Counted from the stretch's first letter, positions 42,675 to 52,186 are shown. The stretch: 64,000 nt of DNA from Nocardioides sp. Root682 (GCF_001427795.1 NZ_LMHJ01000003.1:6997-70996); one strand, 5' to 3'. Numbers and translations: made by a program. Notes: generated by a model not told the origin, from the letters alone.

Positions 42675-43700
42675 TCAGGCGCCGGGTTCGGGCGCGGCCA
42701 GCCACGCGTCGACGTCTGCCAGCGCAGCATCGCGGATGTCCGACGGCGCCCGGCTGGCGCGCAGCGACATCCGGCCCAGCTCGGCCATCTGGGCGTCGGT
42801 CAGGCCGTGGGCGGCCCGCATCGTGGCGTACTGCCCCGCCAGCCGGGACCCGAACAGCAGCGGGTCGTCGGCGCCGAGCGCAACGGTCGCCCCGGCCTCC
42901 AGCAGCGTGGGGAGCGGGACCGAGGTGAGGTCGGAGTAGACGCCCAGGGCGACGTTGGACACCGGACACACCTCGAGGGCCACCCCGGTGTCGACGATCC
43001 GCCGCAGCAGGTCGGGGTCCTCGGCCGCGCGGACGCCGTGGCCGAGCCGTCCGGCGTGCAGGGAGTCGAGGCAGGCGCTGATGTGTTCGGGGCCGCGGAG
43101 CTCGCCGCCGTGGGGCGCCAGCAGCAGGCCCGCCCGTTCGGCGATCGCGAAGGCGCCAGCGAAGTCGGCGGTCCGGCCGCGGCGCTCGTCGTTCGAGAGA
43201 CCGAAACCGACCACGCCGCGATCGACGTACTGCGCGGCCAGGCGAGCCAGGGTGCGGGCATCCAGCGGGTGACGGGTCCGGTTGGCCGCGATCACCACGG
43301 CCATGCCGAGGCCGGTCCGCTGCGTCGCGTCCCGCACGGCGTCCAGGACGAGGTCGGTGAACGCGGTGATCCCGCCGAAGCGGGCGCCGTAGCCGCTGGG
43401 GTCGACCTGGATCTCCAGCCAGCGGCCCCCGTCAGCCACGTCGTCCTCGGCGGCCTCGAGCACGAGTCGTCGTACGTCGTCCTCGGTGCGCAGCACGGAC
43501 CGCGCGACGTCGTACAGGCGCTGGAAGCGGAACCAGCCCTTCTCGTCCGCCGCCGTGAGCTGGGGTGGCCACTCGGAGACGAGCGCATCGGGCAGGTGGA
43601 TGCCGTCGCGTTCCGCGAGCTCCAGGAGAGTGCCGTGCCGCATCGAGCCGGTGAAGTGCAGGTGCAGGTGCGCCTTGGGAAGCACATGGAGGTCCCGCAC
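42675..43700 (-). CDS. Adenosine deaminase-like amidohydrolase
   Basis: 341-residue TIM barrel: zinc site HLHLHFTGSM at the N-terminus, APHGGEL near 205, LGHGVRA near 234 and GADDPLLFGS near 283. Deaminates adenosine or a related purine. The start was set at GTG 43700 because TACGAT lies 6 bases upstream; a GTG at 43721 is also in frame. Just after the stop a 14-base unit GGCGCCTGAGCACC is repeated twice. Confidence 0.85.
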   Translation of the reverse strand: MRDLHVLPKAHLHLHFTGSMRHGTLLELAERDGIHLPDALVSEWPPQLTAADEKGWFRFQRLYDVARSVLRTEDDVRRLVLEAAEDDVADGGRWLEIQVDPSGYGARFGGITAFTDLVLDAVRDATQRTGLGMAVVIAANRTRHPLDARTLARLAAQYVDRGVVGFGLSNDERRGRTADFAGAFAIAERAGLLLAPHGGELRGPEHISACLDSLHAGRLGHGVRAAEDPDLLRRIVDTGVALEVCPVSNVALGVYSDLTSVPLPTLLEAGATVALGADDPLLFGSRLAGQYATMRAAHGLTDAQMAELGRMSLRASRAPSDIRDAALADVDAWLAAPEPGA

Positions 43701-43706
43701 GTCGCC

Positions 43707-43712
43707 ATCGTA
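43707..43712 (-). promoter_or_regulatory. -10 element of a leaderless promoter
   Basis: TACGAT on the minus strand, 6 bases before GTG 43700; no ribosome site. Confidence 0.45.
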
Positions 43713-43754
43713 GGTGTGCACCCCCGGTGCGACGCCGCAGGGGGCCGTCCTACT

Positions 43755-43794
43755 TTGGAAGCCAGTGGGTCGCGTGCGTAGACTCACCCACTGG
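43755..43794 (+). promoter_or_regulatory. Promoter of the tRNA-Trp/secE unit, with 9-base inverted repeat
   Basis: TTGGAA (43755-43760), 18-base spacer, TAGACT (43779-43784). CCAGTGGGT at 43762-43770 and ACCCACTGG at 43786-43794 form a perfect dyad whose 15-base centre holds the -10. Confidence 0.5.
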
Positions 43795-43882
43795 TGGTTC
43801 TTCCACATGGTTGGTCGCGCCCTGACGCAGTTCTCCTTTCGGGGTTCTGTGCGCGGGCCGGGACAGCCGGAAGCAGCCGCGG

Positions 43883-43955
43883 AGGGCACTAGCTCAACTG
43901 GCAGAGCATCGGTCTCCAAAACCGAAGGTTGGGGGTTCAAGTCCCTCGTGCCCTG
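43883..43955 (+). tRNA. tRNA-Trp (CCA)
   Basis: 73 bases. Acceptor AGGGCAC/GTGCCCT, discriminator G; anticodon stem TCGGT/ACCGA around CTCCAAA (anticodon CCA). It stands just upstream of secE, as in mycobacteria. Confidence 0.95.
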
Positions 43956-43988
43956 CAAGACAGACCATGAAGACGACAGAAGGAAAGG

Positions 43989-44261
43989 GTGAGCATCTTG
44001 TCGGACGCTCCAGCCGTCCACGGGGGCCGCAAGGACGCCTCGGGTGGCAAGAAGTCACCGAAGCGCACCGGCCCGGTGACCTTCTATCGCCAGATCGTCG
44101 CCGAGCTGCGCAAGGTGGTCTACCCCACCCGCGAGCAGCTCGTGACGTACTTCTTCGTGGTCCTGGTCTTCGTGCTCGTGATGATCGCGCTCGTGTCGCT
44201 GCTGGACCTCGGTCTCGGCAAGCTCGCGTTCGAGGTCTTCACCGGCGCAGACGACATCTGA
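43989..44261 (+). CDS. secE: Preprotein translocase subunit SecE
   Basis: 90 residues: a basic N-terminal region, then the SecE core [27 protein letters not shown] and one transmembrane helix ([18 protein letters not shown]). It clamps SecY in the protein-export channel. GTG start after GAAAGG. NusG follows, the near-universal secE-nusG pairing. Confidence 0.95.
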   Translation: MSILSDAPAVHGGRKDASGGKKSPKRTGPVTFYRQIVAELRKVVYPTREQLVTYFFVVLVFVLVMIALVSLLDLGLGKLAFEVFTGADDI

Positions 44262-44310
44262 GTTCCACTCAGACCTGATTGACCCTGACGACCAACTGAT
44301 GGAGCAGCAA

Positions 44311-45156
44311 GTGACGGAGCAGTACGACCCGGCCCTCGAGAGCGACGAGACGATCGTCGTCGAGGGCGAGGACGTCGAGACCGCCGAGGTCACCGAGGCC
44401 GCCGACGTCGAGGAGAACCTCGACGCCGAGCCGACCGACGCCACCGACGAGCTCGGCCAGGACGCCCAGGAGGACACCCAGGAGGACGCCGACGAGGCTG
44501 CCGACGAGGTCACCGAAGAGGCTGAGGACGCCGACCCGCTCGAGGCCTTCCGCCGTGAGCTGTGGGCCAAGCCCGGTGACTGGTACGTCGTGCACACCTA
44601 CTCCGGCATGGAGAACCGGGTGAAGCAGAACCTGGAGAACCGGATCCACTCCCTCAACATGGAGGACTACATCCACGAGATCGTGGTCCCCACCGAGGAA
44701 GTCGCCGAGATCAAGAACGGCCAGCGCAAGATGGTCAAGCGCACCGTGCTCCCCGGCTACGTGCTGGTCCGCATGGACCTCACCGACGAGTCGTGGGCCG
44801 CTGTTCGCCACACCCCCTCGGTCACCGGGTTCGTCGGTCACAGCCACCAGCCGGTGCCGCTGAGCATGGACGAGGTCGAGAAGATGCTCGCCCCCGCCGC
44901 GATGACCGTGATCGCCGCCGAGGCCGAGGCCGCCGCCAGCGCCGCGGGCTCGCCCACCACGCCGGCCAAGAAGCCGATCGAGGTCGCCGACTTCGGCGTC
45001 AACGACTCCGTCCTGATCGTCGACGGCGCGTTCGCAACGCTCCACGCCACGATCACCGAGATCAACGCCGAGGCCCAGCGGGTCAAGGCGCTGGTCGAGA
45101 TCTTCGGCCGGGAGACCCCGGTCGAGCTGAGCTTCAGCCAGGTCCAGAAGGTCTGA
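44311..45156 (+). CDS. nusG: Transcription termination/antitermination factor NusG
   Basis: 281 residues. An acidic, Glu/Asp-rich extension fills about residues 1-80, followed by the NGN domain ([19 protein letters not shown] ... [12 protein letters not shown] ... VTGFVG) and the C-terminal KOW domain ([19 protein letters not shown] ... [10 protein letters not shown]). It binds RNA polymerase and couples transcription with Rho or translation. GTG 44311 is chosen because GGAG lies 7 bases before it; ATG 44299 lacks a ribosome site. Confidence 0.95.
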   Translation: MTEQYDPALESDETIVVEGEDVETAEVTEAADVEENLDAEPTDATDELGQDAQEDTQEDADEAADEVTEEAEDADPLEAFRRELWAKPGDWYVVHTYSGMENRVKQNLENRIHSLNMEDYIHEIVVPTEEVAEIKNGQRKMVKRTVLPGYVLVRMDLTDESWAAVRHTPSVTGFVGHSHQPVPLSMDEVEKMLAPAAMTVIAAEAEAAASAAGSPTTPAKKPIEVADFGVNDSVLIVDGAFATLHATITEINAEAQRVKALVEIFGRETPVELSFSQVQKV

Positions 45157-45165
45157 GCTCAGCGC

Positions 45166-45192
45166 GGTCGCGCCGGAACTCCGGTGGCGACC
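45166..45192 (+). promoter_or_regulatory. Hairpin in the nusG-rplK spacer
   Basis: GGTCGC-CCGGA pairs with TCCGG-GCGACC with a small internal loop, 9 bases after the nusG stop. It could partly terminate nusG or be an RNA leader for L11/L1 feedback. Confidence 0.4.
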
Positions 45193-45255
45193 TGCAGTAG
45201 GTGGCAGAGGGCCAGGCAGCCCTCGTCATGACCACGAGAAGAAAGAGAACACGGA

Positions 45256-45684
45256 ATGCCTCCCAAGAAGAAGATCGCCGCACTGGTCAAGGTGCAGCTG
45301 CAGGCTGGTTCGGCCACCCCGGCTCCGCCGGTTGGTACGGCGCTCGGCCCGCACGGCGTCAACATCATGGACTTCTGCAAGGCGTACAACGCCCAGACCG
45401 AGTCCATGCGTGGAAACGTCATCCCCGTCGAGATCACCATCTACGAGGACCGGTCCTTCGAGTTCATCACGAAGACCCCGCCGGCCGCAGAGCTGATCAA
45501 GAAGGCCGCTGGCCTCAAGAAGGGCTCGGGCGTCCCGCACAAGGAGAAGGTCGGCAAGCTGACCAAGGACCAGGTGCGTGAGATCGCGACGACCAAGCTG
45601 CCCGACCTGAACGCCAACGACATCGACGCCGCCATGAAGATCGTGGAGGGGACTGCCCGCTCCATGGGCGTCACCACCGACTGA
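45256..45684 (+). CDS. rplK: 50S ribosomal protein L11
   Basis: 142 residues: [40 protein letters not shown] is the L11 N-terminal domain, and the C-terminal rRNA-binding domain ends [16 protein letters not shown]. GTPase-centre protein. Starts after AAAGAGAACACGG. Precedes rplA as usual. Confidence 0.97.
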   Translation: MPPKKKIAALVKVQLQAGSATPAPPVGTALGPHGVNIMDFCKAYNAQTESMRGNVIPVEITIYEDRSFEFITKTPPAAELIKKAAGLKKGSGVPHKEKVGKLTKDQVREIATTKLPDLNANDIDAAMKIVEGTARSMGVTTD

Positions 45685-45748
45685 AGCACCGTGGAAGGGC
45701 CGCGCTGGCCCGCTTACCACATCTCCTCTCTTGAGTAAGGAATCATCC

Positions 45749-46462
45749 ATGCAGCGCAGCAAGACCTACCGCGCGGCGGAAGAGGCGTTCGACAAGAACG
45801 AGCTCTACGCCCCGCTGTCCGCGATCAAGATCGCGAAGAGCACCAGCAAGAAGAAGTTCAACGAGACCCTCGACGTCGTCATGCGTCTCGGCGTCGACCC
45901 CCGCAAGGCAGACCAGATGGTGCGCGGCACCGTCAACCTGCCCCACGGCACCGGCAAGACCGCTCGCGTCCTCGTGTTCGCGAACGGCGACAAGGCCGAG
46001 GCCGCCCGTGAGGCCGGCGCCGACTTCGTCGGTGGCGACGAGCTCATCGACAAGGTGGCCGGCGGCTGGATCGACTTCGACGCCGTGGTCGCCACCCCGG
46101 ACCTGATGGGCAAGGTCGGCCGCCTCGGCCGCGTGCTCGGTCCGCGTGGCCTCATGCCGAACCCGAAGACCGGCACCGTCACCCCGGACCCGGCCAAGGC
46201 CGTGACCGACATCAAGGGCGGCAAGATCGAGTTCCGCGTCGATCGCCACGCCAACCTGCACTTCATCATCGGCAAGGCCTCCTTCTCCGAGCTGCAGCTC
46301 GCCGAGAACTACGCCGCGGCGCTCGATGAGGTCCTCCGCCTCAAGCCCTCCAGCTCGAAGGGCCGGTACCTCAAGAAGGTCACCGTCTCGACGACGATGG
46401 GCCCCGGCATCCAGGTCGACCCCAACAAGGTCAAGAACGTCACCGAGGAGGACGAGGCCTGA
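45749..46462 (+). CDS. rplA: 50S ribosomal protein L1
   Basis: 237 residues with [17 protein letters not shown] and the L1 signature [24 protein letters not shown]. It forms the L1 stalk and in many bacteria represses its own rplK-rplA message. ATG 45749 has AAGG 8 bases upstream; an upstream TTG at 45731 would add six residues. A strong terminator follows. Confidence 0.97.
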   Translation: MQRSKTYRAAEEAFDKNELYAPLSAIKIAKSTSKKKFNETLDVVMRLGVDPRKADQMVRGTVNLPHGTGKTARVLVFANGDKAEAAREAGADFVGGDELIDKVAGGWIDFDAVVATPDLMGKVGRLGRVLGPRGLMPNPKTGTVTPDPAKAVTDIKGGKIEFRVDRHANLHFIIGKASFSELQLAENYAAALDEVLRLKPSSSKGRYLKKVTVSTTMGPGIQVDPNKVKNVTEEDEA

Positions 46463-46482
46463 GCCTCGCCCTCATCGACACC

Positions 46483-46524
46483 GATGCCCGCCATCCCTCA
46501 CGGGGTGGCGGGCATCGTCGCTTT
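46483..46524 (+). terminator. Terminator after rplA
   Basis: 15-bp stem (46483-46497 with 46502-46516, one G-T pair), loop TCAC, then GTCGCTTTT. Confidence 0.88.
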
Positions 46525-46535
46525 TGTGCAGCGGG

Positions 46536-47822
46536 TCAGGCGGAGGCGAGTGACTCCAACGCGGCGAGCTCGACGCACACCGCGACGCCGGCCATGGCGG
46601 CCTCGACCTCCGCGAGCACGGGGAAGGTCGGCGCCAGGCGGATGTTGCGGTCGCGCGGGTCGTTGCCGTGGGGGAAGGCCGAGCCGGCTGCGGTGAGGGC
46701 GATGCCCGCCTCCTTGGCGAGGCTGATCACCCGCGACGCCGTACCGTCGACGACGTCGAGGTTCACGAAGTAGCCACCGATCGGCACGGTCCACTCGGCA
46801 ATCCCGAGTCCGGCCAGTCGGCTGCTGAGTGCCGTCTCGACGGCAGCGAACTTCGGCGCGATCAGCTCCCGGTGCTTGCGCATGTGAGCACGCACGCCGT
46901 CCGCGTCGCCGAAGAACTCGACATGGCGCAGGTGGTTGATCTTGTCGGGACCGATGGACGCGAAGCCCAGCCGGGCGAGGTACCACGCGAGGTTCTCGCT
47001 CGATGCGGCCAGTGCCGCGACGCCGGCGCCCGCGAAGCTGATCTTCGAGGTCGAGGCGAAGATCAGCGGCCGGTTCGGGTGACCCGACACGGCGGCGAGA
47101 CCGAGCGCATCCGCACTCTTGGTCTCCTGGTCGGTCAGGTGGTGGACGGCGTAGGCGTTGTCCCAGAAGATCCGGAAGTCAGGTGCCGCGGTCGGCATCG
47201 CCATCAGCTCGGCGGCCACGGCGGTCGAGCACACCGCGCCCGTCGGGTTGGCGTAGGTCGGAACGATCCACAGGCCCTTGATGCTCGGGTCCTCGGCCAC
47301 CAGGGTGCGTACGGCGACGACGTCGGGTCCGTCAGCGTTCATCGGGACGGTCACCATCTCGATGCCGAGCTCGGCCAGCATGGTGAAGTGGCGGTCGTAA
47401 CCGGGCACGGGACAGATGAACTTCACGACCGGCTCCTGCGACCAGGGCCGGGGGGAGTCGGGTCCGCCCTTGAGCAGCATCGCGGTCAGCGCCTGGTGCA
47501 TCATCGTGAGGCTGGAGTTGCCCCCACACGCGACGTTGGCGACGTCGACACCCAACAGGTCGGCGAAGATCTCGCGCATCTCGAGGAGCCCGTCGAGACC
47601 TCCGTAGTTGCGCACGTCGGTGCCCGCCCGGTCGCGGTGGCTCGTCGGGAGCCCGAGGAGCCCGTTGGAGAGGTCGAGCTGGTCGGCTCCCGGCTTGCCC
47701 CGCGTCAGGTCGAGCTTGAGTCCACCGGCCTTCAGCGTTTCGTACTCCGCCTGCACGCTCGTCAGGCGCGCGGCGATGTCGTCGGCGGACAGGTCGGACA
47801 GGGGCGCGGGGGTGGTGGTCAC
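46536..47822 (-). CDS. Aminotransferase class I/II (class Ic aspartate-type)
   Basis: 428-residue PLP enzyme. Opening [24 protein letters not shown] and the lysine in [13 protein letters not shown], with [15 protein letters not shown] segment [14 protein letters not shown], match the actinobacterial class Ic aspartate aminotransferases. Transfers an amino group between aspartate (or similar) and 2-oxoglutarate. GTG at 47822; divergent from rplJ, convergent with rplA. Confidence 0.88.
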   Translation of the reverse strand: MTTTPAPLSDLSADDIAARLTSVQAEYETLKAGGLKLDLTRGKPGADQLDLSNGLLGLPTSHRDRAGTDVRNYGGLDGLLEMREIFADLLGVDVANVACGGNSSLTMMHQALTAMLLKGGPDSPRPWSQEPVVKFICPVPGYDRHFTMLAELGIEMVTVPMNADGPDVVAVRTLVAEDPSIKGLWIVPTYANPTGAVCSTAVAAELMAMPTAAPDFRIFWDNAYAVHHLTDQETKSADALGLAAVSGHPNRPLIFASTSKISFAGAGVAALAASSENLAWYLARLGFASIGPDKINHLRHVEFFGDADGVRAHMRKHRELIAPKFAAVETALSSRLAGLGIAEWTVPIGGYFVNLDVVDGTASRVISLAKEAGIALTAAGSAFPHGNDPRDRNIRLAPTFPVLAEVEAAMAGVAVCVELAALESLASA

Positions 47823-47886
47823 GGGGACAATGGTGCCGCATCGGGTACGCGCCCGGAATTTGGACCGGCCCCCGCTCCGCCGTACA

Positions 47887-48095
47887 GTTCGTCACTGAAA
47901 CCTAGAGACCGCCGGTTGTCAGGGCTGCCAGCCCTGGCCGAAGGTTCCGTGAGAGCGGATGGCCTGCGCAGGGGATCAGAGCAGTACGACGTTCGTCAGT
48001 TCGATCTGAGTTGCGAGCGATGTCCACGCCCTGAGCGCCTGCGCTCAGGGCGTCTGTCTTTCCCAGGACGTTCGCGGAGGTCCCCATCCGGAAGG
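47887..48095 (+). promoter_or_regulatory. rplJ leader with attenuator-like hairpin
   Basis: The 5' region before rplJ contains a hairpin CAGGGCT/AGCCCTG (47920-47936) and a perfect 12-bp hairpin ACGCCCTGAGCG/CGCTCAGGGCGT (48026-48037 with 48042-48053) followed by CTGTCTTT, 49 bases before the ATG. Position and shape fit an L10-type leader with a terminator used in autoregulation; L10 binding is inferred from other bacteria. Confidence 0.6.
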
Positions 48096-48101
48096 AGACC
48101 C

Positions 48102-48782
48102 ATGGCGCGGGCAGACAAGCAGGCCGCCGTCGCGGAGATCGCTGAAGCATTCAGCGAATCCGCAGGCGCTGTGCTGACCGAGTACCGCGGTCTCACCGTC
48201 AAGGAGCTGCAGAACCTTCGCCGCTCCCTTGGTGAGAACGCCAGCTACGCCGTGGTCAAGAACACGCTGGCCAAGTTGGCCGCCAACGAGGCCGGCATCA
48301 CCGGCTTCGACGACCTGCTGACCGGCCCGACCGCGATCGCCTTCATCAAGGGCGACGTCGTCGAGGCGGCCAAGGGTCTGCGTGACTTTGCCAAGGCAAA
48401 CCCCACCCTCGTCATCAAGGGTGGAGTTCTGGACGGCAACCTCCTCGACGCGGCGGAGATCGGCAAGCTTGCCGACCTCGAGTCGCGTGAGGTCCTGCTG
48501 GGCAAGATGGCGGGCGCCATGCTCGCTTCCCTCAGCCAGGCCGTCTACCTCCTCAACGCCCCGCTCGCCCAGGTTGCCCGGCTCGCCGGCGCCCTGGAGG
48601 CGAAGGCGACGGAGGACCCCTCGATCCTCGCAGGTGGTGCCGGTGCGCCGGCCGCTGTCGAGGAGACCCCGGCCGCTGAGGAAGCCGCCCCCGCCGAGGA
48701 GGTCGAGGCGCCTGCTGATGCAGCTGCCGAGGCCACCGAGGTCGAGGCGACCGACGAGGCGACCGAGTCCACCGAAGCCTGA
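48102..48782 (+). CDS. rplJ: 50S ribosomal protein L10
   Basis: 226 residues: [36 protein letters not shown] and [17 protein letters not shown] are L10 landmarks. A long acidic Ala/Glu tail (about residues 175-226) is typical of actinobacteria. It anchors L7/L12 dimers on the ribosome. AAGGAG lies 5 bases before the ATG. It likely controls its own message through the leader. Confidence 0.97.
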   Translation: MARADKQAAVAEIAEAFSESAGAVLTEYRGLTVKELQNLRRSLGENASYAVVKNTLAKLAANEAGITGFDDLLTGPTAIAFIKGDVVEAAKGLRDFAKANPTLVIKGGVLDGNLLDAAEIGKLADLESREVLLGKMAGAMLASLSQAVYLLNAPLAQVARLAGALEAKATEDPSILAGGAGAPAAVEETPAAEEAAPAEEVEAPADAAAEATEVEATDEATESTEA

Positions 48783-48933
48783 GACCCGATTGAGCCGAGC
48801 GCAGACGAGCTTGCTCGTGTGCCGAGGCGATTGAGGGTAGCCGACAAGGTCGGCATCCAGGCCGACGTACACCACCTGAAACCACGGTCGGTCGCACAGC
48901 GCGGCCCGACCACCTGAGAAAGGAACCGCCACC

Positions 48934-49320
48934 ATGGCGAAGCTCACCACCGACGAACTGCTGGACGCGTTCAAGGAGATGACCCTCATCGAGCTCTCCG
49001 AGTTCGTGAAGCAGTTCGAGGAGACCTTCGGCGTCACCGCTGCTGCCCCGGTCGCCGTTGCCGCTGCTGCTGGCCCGGGTGCCCCGGCTGCCGAGGCTGC
49101 TGCCGAGCAGGACTCGTTCGACGTCGTGCTCGAGGCCGCTGGCGACAAGAAGATCAACGTCATCAAGGAGGTCCGCGCGCTGACCTCCCTCGGTCTGAAG
49201 GAAGCCAAGGACCTCGTCGAGGCCGCCCCGAAGGCGATCCTCGAGGGCGTCGACAAGGCTGCTGCCGAGAAGGCCAAGGAGGCGCTCGAGGGCGCCGGCG
49301 CCACCGTCACCCTCAAGTGA
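48934..49320 (+). CDS. rplL: 50S ribosomal protein L7/L12
   Basis: 128 residues: N-terminal dimerisation helices ([31 protein letters not shown]), an Ala/Pro hinge, and the C-terminal domain [15 protein letters not shown] segment ending [11 protein letters not shown]. Recruits translation factors. AGAAAGGA ribosome site. The 151-base spacer from rplJ has only short hairpins. Confidence 0.97.
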   Translation: MAKLTTDELLDAFKEMTLIELSEFVKQFEETFGVTAAAPVAVAAAAGPGAPAAEAAAEQDSFDVVLEAAGDKKINVIKEVRALTSLGLKEAKDLVEAAPKAILEGVDKAAAEKAKEALEGAGATVTLK

Positions 49321-49341
49321 CCTGTCGCTGATCCAGCGTCG

Positions 49342-49387
49342 CGAGGCCGGCAGAGCGCAAGCTCTGCCGGCCTCGTGTCCATTTTTC
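49342..49387 (+). terminator. Terminator after rplL
   Basis: Perfect 15-bp stem (49342-49356 with 49361-49375) with a GCAA tetraloop, then TGTCCATTTTT. Confidence 0.93.
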
Positions 49388-49419
49388 CTCCTCCGATCGC
49401 CGCCGGGATCCGGGGCCTG

Positions 49420-49459
49420 TGGCTACTCGTCAGTACCGGTCTGGCTACTCGTCAGTACC
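49420..49459. promoter_or_regulatory. Tandem 18-base repeats with internal dyads upstream of the mce operon
   Basis: TGGCTACTCGTCAGTACC occurs at 49420-49437 and again at 49442-49459, a 22-base period. Each copy holds the dyad TACT-CGTC-AGTA. They lie 130-170 bases before mceG and look like paired operators on one face of the helix. Confidence 0.6.
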
Positions 49460-49589
49460 AATCTCGTCCCGGAGTCCGGCTACGCGTGACGCGCGACACG
49501 GTTTCGGCGTAACGTGCGCCACGCGGCTGCGTTGTTCCCACGCAGCCGTTTCGGTGGGCCAGCAATGTCTTTTGAGGAAGAGGGTCAAA

Positions 49590-50552
49590 ATGGGCGTCGA
49601 TGTCGCAGTGACGAACCTGACCAAGAGTTTCGGCAAGCAGCTCATCTGGAAGGGCGTCACACTGACGCTCCCTGCCGGTGAGGTGTCGGTCATGCTCGGC
49701 CCGTCCGGAACGGGCAAGTCGGTCTTCCTCAAGGCGCTGATCGGTCTGATCAAGCCCGACGAGGGCTCGATCGTGATCGAGGGCACCGACATCGCGTCCT
49801 GCTCCGAGAAGGAGCTCTACGAGATCCGCAAGCTGTTCGGCGTGCTGTTCCAGGACGGCGCCATGTTCGGCTCGATGAACCTCTACGACAACGTCGCCTT
49901 CCCCCTGCGCGAGCACACCCGCAAGGGCGAGTCCGAGATCCGTGACATCGTCATGGAGAAGATGGACCTCGTCGGTCTGCTCGGCGCCGAGATGAAGCTC
50001 CCCGGTGAGATCTCCGGCGGTATGCGCAAGCGTGCCGGCCTGGCCCGCGCCCTCGTGCTGGACCCCGAGATCCTGCTGATCGACGAGCCCGACTCGGGCC
50101 TCGACCCGGTGCGCACCTCGTTCATCAACCAGCTCTTCATCGACCTGAACGCGCAGATCGACGCGACGTTCCTGATCGTGACGCACGACATCCACAGTGT
50201 CCGGATCGTGCCGGACAACATCGGCCTGCTCTACCACAAGCACCTGGCCATGTACGGCCCGCGCGAGATGCTCCTGTCCTCCGACACGCCCGTGGTGCGC
50301 CAGTTCCTCAACGCACAGACCGTCGGCCCGATCGGCATGTCCGAGGAGAAGGACGCCGACCAGCTCGCGGCCGAGAAGGACATGGACCTTCCGCCGATCC
50401 CGCCGATCCCGCTGCAGCTGGAGCCGTCCAACGGCATCCCGCGCCGTAGCCAGCGGGAGCCGGGCGCGTGGTGCCGCGAGAACGGCGTCATCCCGCCGAA
50501 GGGCTCATTCACCAAGGAAGCCGAGCACTCCAGCGGCTCCCAGCAGCACTGA
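49590..50552 (+). CDS. mceG: Mce transporter ATPase (Mkl/MlaF-like)
   Basis: 320 residues: Walker A LGPSGTGKSVFLKAL near residue 37, signature ISGGMRKRAGLARAL near 138, Walker B EILLIDEPDSGLDP near 158. The unusual ISGGMRKRAG signature is characteristic of the Mce/Mla ATPases. A C-terminal extension of about 75 residues is Pro-rich. It should power lipid import through YrbEAB and the Mce proteins. An 8-bp hairpin (49524-49548) lies in the leader. First gene of the operon. Confidence 0.92.
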   Translation: MGVDVAVTNLTKSFGKQLIWKGVTLTLPAGEVSVMLGPSGTGKSVFLKALIGLIKPDEGSIVIEGTDIASCSEKELYEIRKLFGVLFQDGAMFGSMNLYDNVAFPLREHTRKGESEIRDIVMEKMDLVGLLGAEMKLPGEISGGMRKRAGLARALVLDPEILLIDEPDSGLDPVRTSFINQLFIDLNAQIDATFLIVTHDIHSVRIVPDNIGLLYHKHLAMYGPREMLLSSDTPVVRQFLNAQTVGPIGMSEEKDADQLAAEKDMDLPPIPPIPLQLEPSNGIPRRSQREPGAWCRENGVIPPKGSFTKEAEHSSGSQQH

Positions 50553-50562
50553 CGGACAGCCC

Positions 50563-51348
50563 TTGTCCTCGACAACAACCGCGCGTGTACTGAGGCCGAT
50601 CGGCACAGCAGGCAAGCTGTTCGCCTTCGCCCTCGACGTGGGCCGCGGCCTGTTTCGGCGCCCGTTCCAGTTTCGGGAGTTCATCCAGCAGGCCTGGTTC
50701 ATTGCTTCGGTGACGATCGTCCCGACGGCTCTGGTCGCCATCCCCTTCGGCGCGGTCATCGCGCTCCAGGTCGGCGGCCTGATCAAGCAGTTCGGCGCAC
50801 AGTCCTTCACCGGTTCGGCGTCGGTCCTCGCAGTCATCCAGCAGGCCGGCCCGATCGCGACGGCTCTGTTGATCGCAGGCGCCGGCGGTTCGGCGATCGC
50901 TGCTGACCTCGGCGCCCGCAAGATCCGTGAAGAGCTCGACGCCATGATGGTGCTCGGCATCGACCCGATCCAGCGCCTCGTGGTGCCGCGCGTGCTCGCG
51001 TGCATGCTCGTGGCGGTGTTCCTCAACGGCATGGTCAGCGTCGTCGGTGTCGGCGGTGGCTACGTCTTCAACGTGATCCTGCAGGACGGCACCCCCGGTG
51101 CCTACCTCGCCAGCTTCACCGCCCTCGCGCAGCTGCCCGACGTGTGGATCGGCATGGTCAAGGCCCTCATCTTCGGGTTGATCGCAGCCGTGGTTGCCGC
51201 CTACAAGGGGATGAACGCCGCCGGCGGTCCGAAGGGCGTGGGTGACGCGGTGAACGAATCGGTCGTCATCACCTTCCTGCTGCTGTTCGTCGTGAACTTC
51301 ACGCTGAGCACGATCTACCTCCAAGTCGTCCCACCGAAGACGGGTTGA
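50563..51348 (+). CDS. yrbEA: Mce permease YrbEA
   Basis: 261 residues, MlaE-type permease with five to six helices and QQAGPIATALLIAGAGGSAIAADLGARKIREELDAMMVLGIDP, the family core loop. The TTG at 50563 is the only reasonable start upstream of the first conserved segment. It starts 10 bases after mceG. With YrbEB it forms the membrane channel. Confidence 0.9.
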   Translation: MSSTTTARVLRPIGTAGKLFAFALDVGRGLFRRPFQFREFIQQAWFIASVTIVPTALVAIPFGAVIALQVGGLIKQFGAQSFTGSASVLAVIQQAGPIATALLIAGAGGSAIAADLGARKIREELDAMMVLGIDPIQRLVVPRVLACMLVAVFLNGMVSVVGVGGGYVFNVILQDGTPGAYLASFTALAQLPDVWIGMVKALIFGLIAAVVAAYKGMNAAGGPKGVGDAVNESVVITFLLLFVVNFTLSTIYLQVVPPKTG

Positions 51349-51358
51349 GGCGAGAGAC

Positions 51359-52186
51359 ATGGCAAACCTCAAGGCGGTCTACGACCGGCCCCTGAAGGGG
51401 CTGGACACGCTCGGTCACGAGCTGTCGTTCTACATCAAGGTGCTGCTCGCGCTGCCGCGCTCCGTGATGCACTACCCGCGCGAGATCCTGCGCATCCTGG
51501 CCGAGGTCACCCTCGGGTCCGGTGCGCTCGCGGTCATCGGCGGCACGGTCGGCGTCATCATCGGCATGACCTTCTTCACCGGTGCCCAGGTCGGCCTGTC
51601 CGGCTACGCCGCGCTCAACCAGCTGGGCACGGCTGCCTTCGCCGGATTCGTGTCGGCGTACTTCAACACCCGTGAGATCGCCCCGCTCGTCGCGGGCATC
51701 GCACTCGCCGCGACCGTCGGCTGCGGTTTCACCGCCCAGCTCGGCGCGATGCGGATCTCCGAGGAGATCGACGCCGTCGAGGTGATGGCGATCCCGTCGA
51801 TGCAGTTCCTGGTCACCACCCGGGTCGTCGGCGGTCTGATCGCCATCGTTCCGTTGTACGTCGTCGGCCTGTTGTCGTCGTACGTCGCGAGCCGGCTCGT
51901 GGTCACCCAGTTCTACGGACAGTCGTCCGGTACCTATGACCACTACTTCAACCAGTTCCTGCCACCGGGCGACGTCCTGTGGTCCTTCGGCAAGGTGCTG
52001 GTCTTCGCCGTCGTCGTCATCCTCATCCACTGCTACCACGGCTACACCGCTTCGGGCGGGCCTGCCGGCGTGGGCGTGGCCGTCGGCAAGGCGGTCCGGA
52101 CGAGCATCGTGGCGATCAACGTGATCGACCTCTTCTTGTCGATGGCCATCTGGGGCGCCTCGACCACGGTCAGGCTGGCGGGTTGA
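51359..52186 (+). CDS. yrbEB: Mce permease YrbEB
   Basis: 275 residues, second MlaE-type permease: GFTAQLGAMRISEEIDAVEVMAIPSMQFLVTTRVVGG is the conserved loop, and helices fill the rest. The partner of YrbEA. It ends two bases before mceA. Confidence 0.92.
   Translation: MANLKAVYDRPLKGLDTLGHELSFYIKVLLALPRSVMHYPREILRILAEVTLGSGALAVIGGTVGVIIGMTFFTGAQVGLSGYAALNQLGTAAFAGFVSAYFNTREIAPLVAGIALAATVGCGFTAQLGAMRISEEIDAVEVMAIPSMQFLVTTRVVGGLIAIVPLYVVGLLSSYVASRLVVTQFYGQSSGTYDHYFNQFLPPGDVLWSFGKVLVFAVVVILIHCYHGYTASGGPAGVGVAVGKAVRTSIVAINVIDLFLSMAIWGASTTVRLAG

Noticed and set aside
42654..42681. Two copies of a 14-base unit after the adenosine deaminase gene
   Set aside because: Only two copies, spanning a stop codon; most likely a replication-slippage event without function.
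46668..48101. Upstream extension of the rplJ frame
   Set aside because: Antisense to the aminotransferase; rplJ has a good ribosome site and standard length from 48102.
48783..48933. Small hairpins in the rplJ-rplL spacer
   Set aside because: Stems of six pairs are expected often in GC-rich DNA, and no T run follows.
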